Under the pieces are notes generated by a model. The model was not told where the DNA came from, searched no databases, and was given only the letters and a program-made list of their open reading frames with translations. DNA of 64,000 nt from an uncultured Eubacteriales bacterium (GTDB taxonomy: Bacteria > Bacillota > Clostridia > Oscillospirales > CAG-382). The stretch covers positions 72,293 to 136,292 of the forward strand of contig CAKSCV010000005.1 of the NCBI GenBank assembly GCA_934444645.1, given 5' to 3'. The position numbers and the translations under genes were made by a program. Below are positions 17,089 to 25,401 of this stretch, piece after piece (the first letter of the stretch is position 1; the number at the start of each line of letters is the position of its first letter).

Positions 17089-19311
17089 TTATTGGATCAG
17101 CTGCATATCGAATTCGTTGATGCCTTCGTGAAGCGCAATATGGTCGTATTCGAAGCGGAAAACGGCCTTGACGCCTTGCGGAATCTCAAATTTGAAATAC
17201 GTGTTTGTCTTGCCGCGTTTGACGGTAACGCCGATCTTTCCGTGACCGGTATCGATGTGACCGCTTGCGTAGTTTAATCCGTCGATGACAGCCGGGTCGA
17301 TGACAAGATTGGTGTAGCCATACGTACCCTCTCTCTGACGGATACCCAAAACGCCGTGGAACAGTTGGCGTGTCAGCGCGCCGAACATGGGATGATTGTG
17401 CGACATGGTCTTGGCAATCGGTCCCCACATATATTCCCAAAGTGTGGTCGCACCGCCGTTTTTCATATTGCCGAACGAAAGGTCGGTTTCGGAGGTCATG
17501 AGTTCAAACGCAAGCTTGGCGTTGCCGTTCTTGAAGAGCAGCTCGGTTAACAGGTCGGTTGCAAAAATGCCGGTATCATATTCATGGGTTTTGGCGTATT
17601 TGGCGACTAAATTCGGATAGGTGCGCTCATCGCCGATCCCGAGAGCCGTGGCAAAGGCGTTTGCGCCCTGATAATCGCCGAAGAAATCGCCGGTCTGCGC
17701 GGAGAAGTAAGCGGCGTGCATGGCCTTTTTGCTGACTTCGATTTTTTCGCGATAAGAGGGAACAAGGTCGCTCATGCCGACAAGCGGTGCCATTTCGCAC
17801 ATTTCGGCAAGATCTTTGATGTAGTAGTAGGTGTTGACATAGTTCTGCGGAATCATAAACTCATCCTGCTTGGAAAAGCCCCAGTCGCCGAGATTCCAGC
17901 CGCCCGGCTCTTCGCTTACGATAAAGCCGGCTTCACAGCGCGAATCGAGATAGCGCATGAACGAAAGCATTCGTCCGAAGTGCTTTTTGATAAGCGAATC
18001 GTCGCCGTAAATGCTGTAATAGACGTATGGCACATGGATGATGGCCGAGCCCCAGCCGCCGATGCCGCCTCCGCCGCCTTGGAAGGGCGCTGTGTGCGTG
18101 ACATGACCGGTGAGCGAGCATTGGCTGTCTACGATGTCCTGCATCCACTTTTCATAGAACGTGCGTCCGTCCATCATGAGAAGCGCCGCGTCGGCACACA
18201 GCTGACCGTCGCCGGTATAGCCGAGCCGCTCGCGCGTCGGGCAGTCGGACGGCACGCCGCAGTGCATATTTTCCAGCTGCGTGCGCAGATACGTTTCGTA
18301 CAGCCAGTTTAACATGTCGTTGTCGCACTCGAAATGCGAGGTGACCTTCATGTCTGCGTGAATCATGCGCGCTTCGACCGGTTCCGCATTGTCGGTCAGT
18401 GTAAAATAGCGGAATCCGTGCCACGCAAAATGCGGATGCATCTCGTGAACGCCGTCGGAAATGTATTCGTCACGTGCCGGCTTGCGGTCGCAGGCACAGG
18501 TGACCTTGTCGAGCGTGAAATCGTCGTTTAACTCTTCGGCGTGTTCGATGACGATACTTTCGCCGGCCTTGCCGCAGCGAACAACCACATAACCGGTTAA
18601 ATTCACGCCGCAGTCGTATACCGTAACACCGTCAAGGTGAGCGACGGCTTTCGGCACGAACGTGTCGATCACCTTGTCGGCCGGAAAATGCTGCATTTCC
18701 CATTCGCATTCCGGCGTAGAAGCGATTACGACGTTTGGCCAGGCAGAATCGTCATAGTCTGCGTCGAAAATGCGGTCATCGTACAGCCGCATATCCTGCT
18801 TTTCGCCGAGATACAGGCGGTTTTCCGCAATGAAGCTCGGCTTCCACTTGTGCGACGTGTCGCTGACGATTTCTTTTTCACCGCTGTTGTCGGTATAGTT
18901 TAACTTGTAGCACAGCTTCACCGTGCCGAAAAAGTCGGTATGCTCGTCATGGTTGCCGGTGTCGCCGTACCAGCCGTTGCCAAGCAGCACGACAAGCGTG
19001 TTTTTGCCGCTTTTTAAGTACTCAGTCACATCGTATTCCACCGAATAGGTGCGGTAGGAGAACTTGTCATGGTTCGGATAGTTTAAGTGCTTGTTTTCGC
19101 GGTATTCGTACAGGGAGTTGGCAGGAACGAACACATCGTCGCTCACCTTTTTGCCGTTTAGGTACAGCTCAAAAAAGCCGAGTCCGCAAATGGTGATTTT
19201 GGCGTTTTTCGGTGTTTCTGCCGTGAAAACCTTGCGGATGTAGGGAGCAGAGCAGCTTTTGTCCTCCGGTGCAATAAAGACCGAAGAAGGATATAAATCG
19301 TTAAAGCGCAT
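17089..19311 (-). CDS. Alpha-L-rhamnosidase, GH78 family
   Basis: A 740-residue cytoplasmic enzyme (no signal peptide) expected to release terminal alpha-L-rhamnose from glycosides. The N-terminal third holds the beta-sandwich lectin-like domains (GLGFFELYLNGKKV, LLGNGWYGD). The (alpha/alpha)6 catalytic domain carries DCPTRERLGYTGD near residue 358, whose spaced acidic residues match the catalytic cluster of GH78, and GGGGIGGWGSA. A later EYMWGPIAK region corresponds to the part that holds the catalytic base. The C-terminus is a beta domain. It starts 18 bases after the beta-galactosidase gene with GGAGG ahead, so the two form an operon for taking apart an imported galactose- and rhamnose-bearing glycoside (inference). 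Confidence 0.88.
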   Translation of the reverse strand: MRFNDLYPSSVFIAPEDKSCSAPYIRKVFTAETPKNAKITICGLGFFELYLNGKKVSDDVFVPANSLYEYRENKHLNYPNHDKFSYRTYSVEYDVTEYLKSGKNTLVVLLGNGWYGDTGNHDEHTDFFGTVKLCYKLNYTDNSGEKEIVSDTSHKWKPSFIAENRLYLGEKQDMRLYDDRIFDADYDDSAWPNVVIASTPECEWEMQHFPADKVIDTFVPKAVAHLDGVTVYDCGVNLTGYVVVRCGKAGESIVIEHAEELNDDFTLDKVTCACDRKPARDEYISDGVHEMHPHFAWHGFRYFTLTDNAEPVEARMIHADMKVTSHFECDNDMLNWLYETYLRTQLENMHCGVPSDCPTRERLGYTGDGQLCADAALLMMDGRTFYEKWMQDIVDSQCSLTGHVTHTAPFQGGGGGIGGWGSAIIHVPYVYYSIYGDDSLIKKHFGRMLSFMRYLDSRCEAGFIVSEEPGGWNLGDWGFSKQDEFMIPQNYVNTYYYIKDLAEMCEMAPLVGMSDLVPSYREKIEVSKKAMHAAYFSAQTGDFFGDYQGANAFATALGIGDERTYPNLVAKYAKTHEYDTGIFATDLLTELLFKNGNAKLAFELMTSETDLSFGNMKNGGATTLWEYMWGPIAKTMSHNHPMFGALTRQLFHGVLGIRQREGTYGYTNLVIDPAVIDGLNYASGHIDTGHGKIGVTVKRGKTNTYFKFEIPQGVKAVFRFEYDHIALHEGINEFDMQLIQ

Positions 19312-19329
19312 GCTTTTTCCTCCGTTTGT

Positions 19330-22300
19330 TTATCGAATATGTGCCGGACGCAGGATTAACCCGCTGCGGAAGCTCTTTTCGGTAAAGCGGTATTTTTCCT
19401 CCGTGCGCGGGCCGCAGGAATTCGAGCCGATGCCCGTCATGCGCATATCGGCATGAATAAAGGTTTCGGGACGTGCCTTTAATTCGTGGTCGTGCATGGC
19501 AAGAAGATCGAGTGTGTCGTAATGCATCGCACCGAACGAGAACGGCTCGGTGTCGTACATCGGAAGAATTTCAAGCCCGTGGCCGGTCAGACTTCCCACA
19601 AATGCATAGCGCGTGTCGCAGTGCGAGGAATTTTCCTGCGGACGGATGTAATGTTCGAAGTTGTCAGTGGCCGTCGTGCGGAAGTAGCCGATGTGCGACT
19701 GATACTTGTGGTCGGCGTAGGCTTCATACGGCCCCATGCCGAAGTATTCGACGCGTTCGTTGCCGCGCGGCATGACGATCGAAAGCCCGAAGCGCGGCAG
19801 CTCGTCGCACTTTTCGGCGCGTTCGGCTTCAAATTCGAAGCTGACCGAGCCGTCGTTTGAAACGGTGATGTATTCTTTCACGCGCATGACCGGCTCTTGG
19901 GCGCGTGCGCCGAGCGAAAGGTCGCAGAACAGTGTCACATAGTCGTCATCCTTCTTGTAAATGCCGCATTCATGCGTGTTTTGTTCGAGTTTATCGAGTC
20001 CCCATGCATACCATGCCGCATTGGCGCGCGGCCGGTCGTTGTCGGTTGGTGCGCGGAAAAGCTCAAGCCCGATCGGTTTTGCAAGCATTTCCTTGCCATC
20101 GTGCATAAGGCTTGTCACACGGCCGATTGATTTGTCAAACAGCACGCACAGCTCGCCGCAGTCGATTACGATAAAGTGGTCTTCTTCGACAAGGCTCATC
20201 TTGCCGCCATTGGCGGTTTTCGGCTCTTCGTCAAGGCATACCGAGCCGAGCTCAAACTGACGCGAACCCATTTCAAAGCCGGCATCGCAGAAATTCGTGT
20301 CGGTGTTGTAGATTAGACGAATGTTGAGGAAATATTCGCCGGGCTCTTCAAAATCAAATGTGTCGTACAGCTTATACGTGCGGCGGCGAGAGGGCGCAAT
20401 GACAAGCCCGGCAATGCGGCCGGATTTCACGCGTTTGCCGTCGCATTCCACGTTCCAGACTAAATCCACGTCGGAGAGCGTCTCAAAGAACCGCCAGCTC
20501 TTTATCTCGATTTCGCCGGAATCGGCGTCTTTCAAGGAAATTTCTAACGGCATATAGGCGTTTTTGATGGCACGCATACCGTTCGACGGCTTGCGGTCGG
20601 GATAGACAAGACCGTCTACACAGAAGTTGCTGTCGTTGGGATAATCGCCGAAATCGCCGCCATAGGTGTAATGCTTGCTGCCGTCGGCGTCGGTCACCTC
20701 CACCGAATGGTCGCAGTATTCCCAAACATTGCCGCCCATGAATTCGTCGCGCGAACGGATAAGCTCGACGTATTCCTTGATGCCTCCCGGGCCGTTGCCC
20801 ATCGCGTGGAGGTATTCGCAGAGGTAGAACGGTTTCTTTTTGTCCTCGTCCTTGCTTGTGATGTAACCAAGACAACCGGCAGGGTCGGTATACATTTCAC
20901 TTCTGACATCCACAAGATCAGCGTGACCGGCCACGCACCGTTCACCCTCATAGTGAATGTAGGCTCCCGGCATACGCGATAAAATATACTCGCGCATGGC
21001 GTGCTGGTTCTTGCCGCAGCCGGATTCGTTGCCGAGCGACCATAACACCACACAGCCGCGGTTCTTGTCGCGTTCGAGTAACTTCTTGGCACGGTTGACA
21101 TATGCGTCATGCCATAGTTCGCCGTCCGAAAGCTCCGAAAAACGTCCGAAGTCCACCATGCCGTGCGTTTCGATGTCCGCTTCGTCCACTACATAAAAGC
21201 CGTACAAGTCGCAAAGCTCCATAAAGCGCGGATCGTTCGGATAGTGCGACGTGCGGATGCAGTTGATGTTGTTCTGCTTGAAGATCTCAAGGTCACGCAC
21301 CATATGGTCGTGCGGCGTGGCTTGTCCGAGAACCGGGTGCGAATCGTGGCGGTTGACGCCGCGCAGCTTGACCTTTTTGCCGTTGATGTAGAAAATTTTT
21401 CCGATAATCTGAACTTTCTTGACGGCTATGTTCTGATAAATGACCTCATCGCCGCTTGTCAAGTATAGTCCGTAAACGAGCGGCTTTTCGTCGTTCCAAA
21501 GAACCGGCTTTTCCAGCTCTATAACGGTGTCTTTTTTGTATACGCCGCTTGCAAGCTCTTCTCCGTCCGGCGAAAAGAGCACGTATTCCACCGCCGGCTT
21601 TCCGGCAAGCGTCAGATCAAGCGTCAGAGAGGCGTGCGACAGGTCGTCCGACACATTTTGGCGCACATAAATATCCTTAATGTGGTTTTTCTCGCGGGAC
21701 AGCAGATAGACCTCGCGGAAAATGCCCGAAAAACGGAATTTGTCCTGATCCTCCATGTAAGAAGCGGCGCACCATTTGAGAACGAGCACGGCAATGGTGT
21801 TGCGGCCGCTCACAGCGACACCCGAAACATCAAATTCGGTCGTGCAGTGGCTGACGGTCGAGTAGCCGACAAATTTGCCGTTGACCCACACATAGTAGCA
21901 CGAGTCCACACCCTCGAAATTCAAGTACAGCTCGCGCGACGCGAATTCGTCGGTAAGATAAAAGTCGCGCGTATACACGCCGCAGGGAATGCGGTCGGGC
22001 AGGTGCGGCGGATCGGCTTGGAAAGGATAATTGATGTTGGTGTAGTTGGGAACGTCATAGCCCTTGTTAAGCACGGTCTGCCACGAACGCGGCACGGTTA
22101 TCGTGTCGGTGTATTCGTATTCGTCGGTGAAAAAGTCATCGCTTGTGAAATCGTCGGTCACGTCGGCAAGGCTTTCATAATAGCGGAAATTCCATTCGCC
22201 GCAGAGCGTCTTGAAATAAGGGGATTTGGCGCGGTCAAGCGTGTGTGCCGTGTATTTGTCCGCATACGGGATAAAATAAGCACGAGGTTCGCATTCACCG

Positions 22301-22347
22301 ACCGAGGTCGTGCGCGGGTCTTTGTAATATGGTTCGAAAATCGGCAT
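19330..22347 (-). CDS. lacZ: Beta-galactosidase, GH2 LacZ type
   Basis: A 1005-residue cytoplasmic enzyme close to the usual LacZ length. It has the N-terminal sugar-binding and Ig-like domains, the TIM barrel with RGVNRHDSHPVLGQA, the acid/base glutamate in LWSLGNESGCG (about residue 439), and the nucleophile glutamate in YLCEYLHAMGNGPGG (about residue 509). The C-terminal beta-gal small-chain domain is present (VEYFGMGPYEAYADH). The start ATG 22347 has AAAGGAG ahead; a longer frame has no ribosome site. It is the first gene of the operon, followed by GH78, and its promoter faces away from the ilvA leader. Confidence 0.93.
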   Translation of the reverse strand: MPIFEPYYKDPRTTSVGECEPRAYFIPYADKYTAHTLDRAKSPYFKTLCGEWNFRYYESLADVTDDFTSDDFFTDEYEYTDTITVPRSWQTVLNKGYDVPNYTNINYPFQADPPHLPDRIPCGVYTRDFYLTDEFASRELYLNFEGVDSCYYVWVNGKFVGYSTVSHCTTEFDVSGVAVSGRNTIAVLVLKWCAASYMEDQDKFRFSGIFREVYLLSREKNHIKDIYVRQNVSDDLSHASLTLDLTLAGKPAVEYVLFSPDGEELASGVYKKDTVIELEKPVLWNDEKPLVYGLYLTSGDEVIYQNIAVKKVQIIGKIFYINGKKVKLRGVNRHDSHPVLGQATPHDHMVRDLEIFKQNNINCIRTSHYPNDPRFMELCDLYGFYVVDEADIETHGMVDFGRFSELSDGELWHDAYVNRAKKLLERDKNRGCVVLWSLGNESGCGKNQHAMREYILSRMPGAYIHYEGERCVAGHADLVDVRSEMYTDPAGCLGYITSKDEDKKKPFYLCEYLHAMGNGPGGIKEYVELIRSRDEFMGGNVWEYCDHSVEVTDADGSKHYTYGGDFGDYPNDSNFCVDGLVYPDRKPSNGMRAIKNAYMPLEISLKDADSGEIEIKSWRFFETLSDVDLVWNVECDGKRVKSGRIAGLVIAPSRRRTYKLYDTFDFEEPGEYFLNIRLIYNTDTNFCDAGFEMGSRQFELGSVCLDEEPKTANGGKMSLVEEDHFIVIDCGELCVLFDKSIGRVTSLMHDGKEMLAKPIGLELFRAPTDNDRPRANAAWYAWGLDKLEQNTHECGIYKKDDDYVTLFCDLSLGARAQEPVMRVKEYITVSNDGSVSFEFEAERAEKCDELPRFGLSIVMPRGNERVEYFGMGPYEAYADHKYQSHIGYFRTTATDNFEHYIRPQENSSHCDTRYAFVGSLTGHGLEILPMYDTEPFSFGAMHYDTLDLLAMHDHELKARPETFIHADMRMTGIGSNSCGPRTEEKYRFTEKSFRSGLILRPAHIR

Positions 22348-22391
22348 ACTTAAAACTCCTTTTTGAGGTAAAACTTGGTAGTCTTTTTGTA

Positions 22392-22420
22392 AGTATAGCA
22401 TAACTTTCGGGAATTTGCAA
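22392..22420 (-). promoter_or_regulatory. Promoter for the lacZ-GH78 operon
   Basis: On the reverse strand, TTGCAA (22415-22420) and TATACT (22392-22397) with a 17-base spacer, about 45 bases ahead of lacZ. Confidence 0.8.
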
Positions 22421-22460
22421 CCGCTTTTCCCAATATTCTACCGAAATTTTCGGCTTCCTC

Positions 22461-22489
22461 TTGACAAATCGTTTTTTTGCGGTTATAAT
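22461..22489 (+). promoter_or_regulatory. Consensus promoter for the T-box/ilvA/ridA unit
   Basis: TTGACA at 22461 and TATAAT at 22484 with a 17-base spacer. Transcription should begin near 22496, directly before the T-box leader. Confidence 0.9.
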
Positions 22490-22495
22490 AAAACC

Positions 22496-22797
22496 ATAAA
22501 AGCGATGAAGAGGAAAAGTAGTCGGAAAACGATCCTTCCAGAGAGCCGCCGGTCGGTGCAAGGCGGTAAGGTTCGGTCGGACGGAAATCACCTCTGAGCC
22601 GAACGCTCAAAACGGTATACGGACAAAGCATTTGTTTTCCAAAATGGAAAAGGCATGGGAAAAGGTCCGTGCGTCCATGCCGCCGCAAGTAAGTGTTTCC
22701 GCATGTCTGCGTTATCGGACAGACGCATTTTTTGTGCGTTACAATTCAAAAAGAGTGGTTTGGGATTTGTCTCTTTGGTGAGATGAATCCTTTTTTG
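22496..22797 (+). promoter_or_regulatory. T-box riboswitch, isoleucine specifier, upstream of ilvA
   Basis: Stem I begins with GATGAAGAGGAAAAGTAG (from 22504) and closes with ACCTCTGAGCC. The AGAGAGC motif is at 22540-22546 and the distal-loop motif GGTGCAAGG follows. The specifier codon preceding ACCTCT is ATC (22587-22589), isoleucine, which fits control of threonine deaminase, the first step of isoleucine synthesis. A stem-III-like hairpin ACGCA/TGCGT lies near 22722-22739. The terminator is an 11-bp stem 22763-22773 with 22780-22790 followed by six T. AAAGAG (22750-22755) can pair with CTCTTT (22771-22776) as the alternative antiterminator, with TGGT (22756-22759) in the bulge to bind the uncharged tRNA end. 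The usual ACCGCG after TGG is absent, so the antiterminator is divergent. Confidence 0.85.
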
Positions 22798-22861
22798 TAT
22801 TCATACGAATTCATACGAAAAAAATCGATTTCATACGATGTATCGGAAAGGACTTGAAAAC

Positions 22862-24058
22862 ATGGTTTCTCTCGACAAAATCTATCATGCGTCTTACGTA
22901 TTACGCGACGTTATCCGCAACACGGAGCTTATCCATGCGCCGAAGATACGCACCGACTGCGAGATTTTTCTCAAACCCGAATGCTTGCAGGTGACCGGCT
23001 CCTTCAAGGTGCGCGGTTCGGGCTATATGATCAGCCAGTTAACCGATGAAGAAAAGGCGCATGGCGTCATCGCGTGCAGTGCCGGAAACCATGCTCAAGG
23101 CGTGGCGCTGGCCGCTACCAAATACGGCATCAAATCGGTCATCTGCCTGCCGGACGGCGCACCGATCTCCAAGGTCGAAGCCACCAAAAGCTATGGTGCG
23201 GAGGTGTGTATGGTCGAGGGCGTGTACGACGATGCCTACAAAAAAGCGATTGAAATGCGCGATGAGTTCGGCTATACCTTCATTCATCCGTTCGATAACG
23301 AAAATGTCATTGCAGGGCAGGGGACGATCGGGCTTGAGATCCTGCATGACCTTGACGATGTCGATGTTATCGTCGTGCCGATCGGCGGCGGCGGTCTGAT
23401 TTCCGGCGTGGCACTCGCGGCCAAAAAGCTCAAGCCGAGCGTTAGGGTGTACGGCGTGCAGGCGGCAGGCGCACCGAGTATGTTCAATTCGCTCCGTGAC
23501 GGCAAGATCGAGTGTCTTGAAAAGGTTTCCACCATTGCCGACGGTATCGCTGTCAAACAGCCGGGCGAAAACACGTTTGAAATATGCAAAACGTATGTGG
23601 ACGAGGTCGTGACCGTGAAAGAGGATGAAATTTCGTCTGCGATCCTGGCACTCATCGAACAGCAGAAAATGATTGCCGAGGGCGCGGGAGCGGTGTCCGT
23701 GGCGGCGGTCATGTTCGATAAGATCCCGAATCTTGCCGGCAAAAAAGTGGTGTGCGTGGTGTCGGGCGGCAACATCGACGTGACAATTCTGTCGCGCGTC
23801 ATCAAACGGGGACTTCTCACGTCGGGACGTTCGTGCAATCTGTGCATTGAGCTTCTCGATAAGCCGGGACAATTGCAGCAGGTGTCCGAAATCATTGCAG
23901 GCTGCGGCGGAAACGTCATCAGCGTGCATCATGAGCGTGCCAGCGAAACGACCGATATCAACGGCTGCTATCTGCGGCTTGTGCTGGAAACGCGCAACGC
24001 CGATCATATAAAGCAGATTACCGATGCGCTTACGTCGCATGGGTTCAAATTAGTATAA
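22862..24058 (+). CDS. ilvA: Threonine ammonia-lyase (threonine deaminase)
   Basis: A 398-residue PLP enzyme that converts threonine to 2-oxobutanoate and ammonia, the entry step to isoleucine. The PLP lysine lies in VTGSFKVRGSG (about residue 49), the phosphate-binding loop is PIGGGGLISG, and the cap region has CSAGNHAQGVA. The C-terminal ~75 residues form an ACT domain (CIELLDKPGQLQQVSEIIAG), as in the single-ACT enzyme type. I start at ATG 22862 with GGAAAGGA ahead; an in-frame ATG at 22838 lacks a ribosome site. Expression is controlled by the isoleucine T-box leader. RidA follows 30 bases on. Confidence 0.93.
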   Translation: MVSLDKIYHASYVLRDVIRNTELIHAPKIRTDCEIFLKPECLQVTGSFKVRGSGYMISQLTDEEKAHGVIACSAGNHAQGVALAATKYGIKSVICLPDGAPISKVEATKSYGAEVCMVEGVYDDAYKKAIEMRDEFGYTFIHPFDNENVIAGQGTIGLEILHDLDDVDVIVVPIGGGGLISGVALAAKKLKPSVRVYGVQAAGAPSMFNSLRDGKIECLEKVSTIADGIAVKQPGENTFEICKTYVDEVVTVKEDEISSAILALIEQQKMIAEGAGAVSVAAVMFDKIPNLAGKKVVCVVSGGNIDVTILSRVIKRGLLTSGRSCNLCIELLDKPGQLQQVSEIIAGCGGNVISVHHERASETTDINGCYLRLVLETRNADHIKQITDALTSHGFKLV

Positions 24059-24088
24059 AATACAGTATAAAGAAAGAGGGAAAGTTCC

Positions 24089-24460
24089 ATGGAAAAGGTT
24101 TACACCAACAAAGCACCCGAAGCACTCGGACCGTATACGCAGGCAATGATCAGCGGCGGTTTGGTTTTCACGTCCGGTCAGATCGCAATCAATCCGGCAA
24201 CCGGCTCGGTGGATGCAGTCACGATCGAAGAGCAGGCCGAGCAGGTGTGCAAGAATCTTTCGGAGGTTTTGAAGCAAGCCGGAAGCTCTTTGGAAAAAGC
24301 CGTCAAAACGGTGTGCTTTTTAAAGAATATGAGTGATTTTGCAGCCTTTAACGGCGTATACGGCAAATATTTCACGTCCAAACCGGCGCGTTCCTGCGTG
24401 GCGGTTAAAGAATTGCCGAAGGACGTCTTGGTCGAGGTCGAAGTCGTCGCAGAACGGTAA
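24089..24460 (+). CDS. ridA: Enamine/imine deaminase RidA (YjgF/Rid family)
   Basis: A 123-residue RidA protein of standard length. It hydrolyses the reactive enamine and imine intermediates, such as 2-aminocrotonate and 2-aminoacrylate, released by PLP dehydratases like IlvA. Typical features are EALGPYTQAMISGGLVFTSGQ at the start (shown here in part), the catalytic arginine in SKPARSCVAV, and LPKDVLVEVEVVA at the end. Its place right after ilvA behind the same T-box makes a direct enzyme and clean-up pair. Confidence 0.95.
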   Translation: MEKVYTNKAPEALGPYTQAMISGGLVFTSGQIAINPATGSVDAVTIEEQAEQVCKNLSEVLKQAGSSLEKAVKTVCFLKNMSDFAAFNGVYGKYFTSKPARSCVAVKELPKDVLVEVEVVAER

Positions 24461-24500
24461 TTTGCGGCGATTCCGTCTGTAATCGGCACAGAAAAGCTTC

Positions 24501-24533
24501 CGGCGGCGAATTTGACGAAAAGTTTTGCCGCCG
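24501..24533 (+). terminator. GC-rich hairpin after ridA
   Basis: CGGCGGC (24501-24507) pairs with GCCGCCG (24527-24533). No T run follows, so termination strength is uncertain. Confidence 0.4.
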
Positions 24534-24559
24534 AAAGCGCAAAAACAACAAAAAAAGTC

Positions 24560-24588
24560 TTGACGAATCGAAAATTGTATGCTATAAT
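24560..24588 (+). promoter_or_regulatory. Promoter of tRNA-Leu
   Basis: TTGACG at 24560 and TATAAT at 24583 with a 17-base spacer, ending 17 bases ahead of the tRNA. Confidence 0.85.
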
Positions 24589-24605
24589 AATCCCGTTACA
24601 AAAAT

Positions 24606-24692
24606 GCAGGTATGGCGGAATTGGCAGACGCGCTAGATTCAGGTTCTAGTGATAGCAATGTCGTGGAGGTTCAAGTCCTCTTACCTGCACCA
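24606..24692 (+). tRNA. tRNA-Leu (anticodon CAG)
   Basis: The acceptor stem is GCAGGTA/TACCTGC with discriminator A and an encoded CCA. The anticodon arm is CTAGA-TTCAGGT-TCTAG, giving anticodon CAG. The T arm is GAGG-TTCAAGT-CCTC and there is a long class II variable arm, as expected for leucine. It reads CUG codons. It has its own promoter and terminator. Confidence 0.97.
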
Positions 24693-24695
24693 GAA

Positions 24696-24726
24696 AAAAA
24701 GCACTTACTTTTGTAAGTGCTTTTTT
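24696..24726 (+). terminator. Terminator of tRNA-Leu
   Basis: An 8-bp perfect stem GCACTTAC/GTAAGTGC with a 4-base loop, flanked by an A run and followed by six T. Confidence 0.95.
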
Positions 24727-24730
24727 CAAC

Positions 24731-24948
24731 GAAATTTGCCGCTGTGCGACAAGAGAAATGGCTGCGCCGTGAAATGTACCTGCGGTGCGTGAAATATCCG
24801 CTTCGCGGATGTTAAAAGGCAAATTTCATATCACAGAGAGCGCAGCTCTCTATTTCACAATTTGCGATAAGCAAATTATTTCACATTGAGCAAAAGCGAA
24901 ATATTTCACTATATAATCATGTATGTGTTTTATCGATAAGATGATTAT
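24731..24948. repeat. Cluster of short palindromes separated by GTGAAAT/ATTTCAC boxes; no gene seen
   Basis: Successive small hairpins are separated by a near-constant box read as GTGAAAT or ATTTCA(C/T). Clear units are ATCCGC-ttc-GCGGAT (24796-24810), AGAGAGC-gca-GCTCTCT (24835-24851), and AATTTGC-gataa-GCAAATT (24859-24877). Further degenerate units lie on both sides. A last inverted pair ATAATCAT/ATGATTAT (24913-24920 and 24941-24948) closes the cluster. It follows a tRNA gene and precedes phage-derived fragments. The unit type resembles repeated hairpin modules seen in Clostridia near mobile elements (recall only). Confidence 0.55.
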
Positions 24949-25045
24949 CTGTATCTATAATGAACGCGAAAGCCAAAGGGGAGCCAAGCGAACACTTTGT
25001 TTATGATACGGGGCTGTTTCGTTTTGAATTGTTGGCTCAAATGAG

Positions 25046-25082
25046 AAAAGCACCGAACAGAGTATTTCTGCTCGGTGCTTTT
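25046..25082. terminator. Hairpin terminator shared with the prophage region (copy A)
   Basis: AAAAGCACCGA (25046-25056) pairs with TCGGTGCTTTT (25072-25082). The same hairpin with nearly the same flanks recurs at 61420-61457. On the reverse strand it follows the tail of an out-of-frame phage gene remnant (25083-25110). Confidence 0.75.
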
Positions 25083-25104
25083 CTTTTACTTCTTATTCAA
25101 CTTC

Positions 25105-25290
25105 TCATGATACCGCGTTCCCGGCACTGTTGTCCGAACCGGTGCGAACCTTGCCGTCCACAATGCTGTACACCGTCGTGTCGTCTAAACCCACAAGGTC
25201 AATGCCGTGGTGATAGCCTTTGACACCGTTTAACACCCGGTCGCCGCGCGGACTTGTCAAACGGAATTTGCCTTTGAAGCAGCTTACCAT
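25105..25290 (-). pseudogene. Truncated M23-type phage lysin (peptidase) fragment
   Basis: ATG 25290 has a strong AGGAGG ahead. The 61 residues read MVSCFKGKFRLTSPRGDRVL, then HHGIDLVGLDDTTVYSIVDG, which is the start of an M23 (LytM-like) peptidase domain with the first zinc-ligand region HHGID. The reading then breaks off after GSDNSAGNA and stops, before the second zinc motif (HxH). Directly after the break, another frame gives RYHEKLNKK and a stop, the C-terminus of a gene seen at 63878-64000. This looks like a deletion scar joining two phage genes. The product should be inactive. Confidence 0.7.
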
Positions 25291-25312
25291 GTTCTTTTCC
25301 TCCTGTCTTTTC

Positions 25313-25347
25313 AAAAAAAATAGCGCCGTAAGTAAAAACTCACGGCG
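25313..25347 (-). terminator. Reverse-strand terminator ahead of the M23 fragment
   Basis: On the reverse strand CGCCGTGAG pairs with CTTACGGCG (one mismatch), then CTA and eight T. It would stop transcripts coming from the toxin side, so the M23 fragment has no evident promoter. Confidence 0.7.
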
Positions 25348-25367
25348 AAAAACTTTCTCAAAAGGTA

Positions 25368-25395
25368 TTGACTTTTCGTGGAAAAAGCATATAAT
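25368..25395 (+). promoter_or_regulatory. Promoter of the predicted antitoxin RNA
   Basis: TTGACT at 25368 and TATAAT at 25390 with a 16-base spacer. Transcription would start near 25402. Confidence 0.75.
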
Positions 25396-25401
25396 ATAAG
25401 T

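Noticed and set aside
22704..22734. Hairpin with six T as the main T-box terminator
   Set aside because: The stem is shorter and has bulges, and it does not compete with a clear antiterminator; the hairpin at 22763-22796 fits better. A role as an extra stop is kept open in the findings.
23039..24040. Open frame of 333 codons on the reverse strand
   Set aside because: It lies fully antisense to ilvA, whose protein is certain; its sequence is low-quality and rich in His/Arg, as expected from a shadow frame.
24731..24948. CRISPR array
   Set aside because: The repeated unit is a 7-base box and the parts between are themselves palindromes of uneven size; no cas gene is present.
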